From positions 1 through 6,338 of the forward strand of contig SKTL01000144.1 in the NCBI GenBank assembly GCA_007122555.1: 6,338 nucleotides of DNA. Direction: 5' to 3'. Positions 6,048 through 6,338 of the stretch are shown here, piece after piece. Within the stretch, counting starts at the first letter, position 1. Each line of letters begins with the position of its first letter. The notes below the pieces were generated by a model. The model was given only the letters and a program-made list of their open reading frames with translations. It was not told where the DNA came from and ran no database searches. The position numbers and the translations under genes were made by a program. The DNA comes from Thermomicrobiaceae bacterium (GTDB taxonomy: Bacteria; Chloroflexota; Chloroflexia; Thermomicrobiales; Thermomicrobiaceae).

Positions 6048-6338
6048 ATGCGCAAGAGTTGGTCTACCGAGGAGCAGATTGTCAGGGTACTGCGCGAGCA
6101 CGTGGCGGGCATGAGTGTGGCCGAGCAGAGCTGGGGCACATTGTTCGTCTGGCTGAAGGAGCGCGGCCTGCACGGGGTCGGCCAGGTCGACCCCGATGAT
6201 CACGGCGGGCTCGTTAGCGCCATTGCGAGCCAGTTCCAGAGGGCGAACTGGCAACGCTGTCATGTCAGCCCCACCTCAGTCGCAACATTTTTGGCGCGGT
6301 GTCCCAAGACGCTGCAGTCAGAGCTCGCCGCCCAAGTA
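6048..6338 (+). pseudogene. Chimeric transposase ORF: IS3 OrfA N-terminus fused in frame to an IS256/Mutator fragment, open at the window edge
   Basis: The ATG at 6048 is preceded by GGGAAGAGG ending 5 nt upstream, and the frame stays open for 97 codons to the last base. Residues 1-27 (MRKSWSTEEQIVRVLREH, then AGMSVAEQ) match the start of IS3-family OrfA proteins, whose N-terminal helix-turn-helix normally continues as a C-R-R-H-G-I segment. That segment is missing. From residue 28 the sequence changes to an internal part of an IS256/Mutator transposase: SWGTLFVWLKERGLHGV, a D-D-H-G-G-L block holding what should be the second catalytic Asp (D50), WQRC at 68-71, and ARCPKTLQSELAAQV. After WQRC, the usual H-F-x-R-N pattern is replaced by SPTSVATF, a sign of decay. 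The IS256 N-terminal half, with the first catalytic Asp, is absent. It cannot be an active transposase of either family. It was recognised by eye from family consensus; there is no alignment behind it. Confidence 0.65.
6129..6338 (+). mobile_element. Internal fragment of an IS256/Mutator-family transposase gene (partial at window end)
   Basis: This is the part of the chimeric frame that resembles IS256-family DDE transposases: a leucine-rich L-K-x-R-G-L-x-G-V helix, the D-D-H-x-G-L catalytic-Asp block, and WQRC followed by a C-P-K-x-L-Q motif. In intact proteins of about 400 residues these lie in the middle, so roughly the first 180-200 residues are missing. The junction with the IS3-like part falls near 6126-6132. 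The C-terminal half, with the catalytic Glu, would lie beyond the window if it survives. Confidence 0.6.

Larger units (their letters stand above)
5989..6338 (+). mobile_element. Degenerate IS remnant zone (IS3-type left part joined to IS256-type part)
   Basis: The stretch after the terminator has no housekeeping gene and carries transposase-derived coding sequence from about 6048 to the window edge. The non-coding leader before it (about 5989-6047) starts with TG followed by CTTCCCAGAAACTGG and has a purine-rich GGGAAGAGG just before the ATG. This is the layout expected for an IS3-family left end, whose termini begin with TG. The exact left boundary is a guess, since no partner inverted repeat or target duplication can be seen in the window. 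5940-5988 shows nothing beyond a weak TGCTACAGT extended -10-like match at 5976-5984. The right end lies outside. Confidence 0.45.

Noticed and set aside
5835..6263. Minus-strand reading frame (142 codons) spanning tRNA-Gly, the terminator and the IS remnant
   Set aside because: It crosses a tRNA gene and a terminator and is opposite the recognisable transposase-derived frame, so it is not a credible gene.

Overview
The window is mostly one run of co-directional housekeeping genes on the + strand, with a decayed mobile-element stretch at its right edge. Order: the C-terminal part of infB (translation initiation factor IF-2), rbfA (30S maturation factor), a DHH-family nanoRNase/pAp phosphatase (nrnA), truB (tRNA pseudouridine-55 synthase), ribF (riboflavin kinase/FAD synthetase), tyrS (tyrosyl-tRNA synthetase, KMSKS type), then tRNA-Pro(UGG) and tRNA-Gly(UCC), a strong intrinsic terminator, and an open reading frame made of pieces of two unrelated insertion-sequence transposases that runs off the window.

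Organism: a bacterium of moderately high GC (estimated by eye, not counted). The order infB-rbfA-nrnA-truB-ribF is the classic cluster of Gram-positive-type and many deep-branching bacteria (Firmicutes, Actinobacteria, Chloroflexota and others). It differs from the gammaproteobacterial order, in which rpsO follows truB and nrnA is absent. Here ribF is followed directly by tyrS and rpsO is not seen. A Chloroflexota-like or similar environmental lineage is possible, but this is a weak guess from gene order alone.

Layout: positions 1-5676 look like one transcription unit. Gaps are 78, 40, 9, 15 and 2 nt, and no intrinsic terminator lies between the genes. The largest gap (infB-rbfA) holds a strong hairpin without a T-tract. 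The genes share a translation theme: initiation (IF-2), small-subunit maturation (RbfA), RNA end-product recycling (NrnA), tRNA modification (TruB) and tRNA charging (TyrRS). RibF supplies FMN and FAD. The two tRNAs have their own good extended -10 promoter just after tyrS, and one terminator at 5909-5939 closes both the tRNA unit and any read-through from tyrS.

Right edge (5940-6338): beyond the terminator is a probable IS insertion zone. An ATG with a good ribosome binding site starts an IS3-family OrfA N-terminus (about 27 residues), which switches in frame to an internal piece of an IS256/Mutator-family transposase and stays open to the window end. This is the only accessory feature and the most unusual thing here. 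I see no new defence, CRISPR or biosynthetic system.
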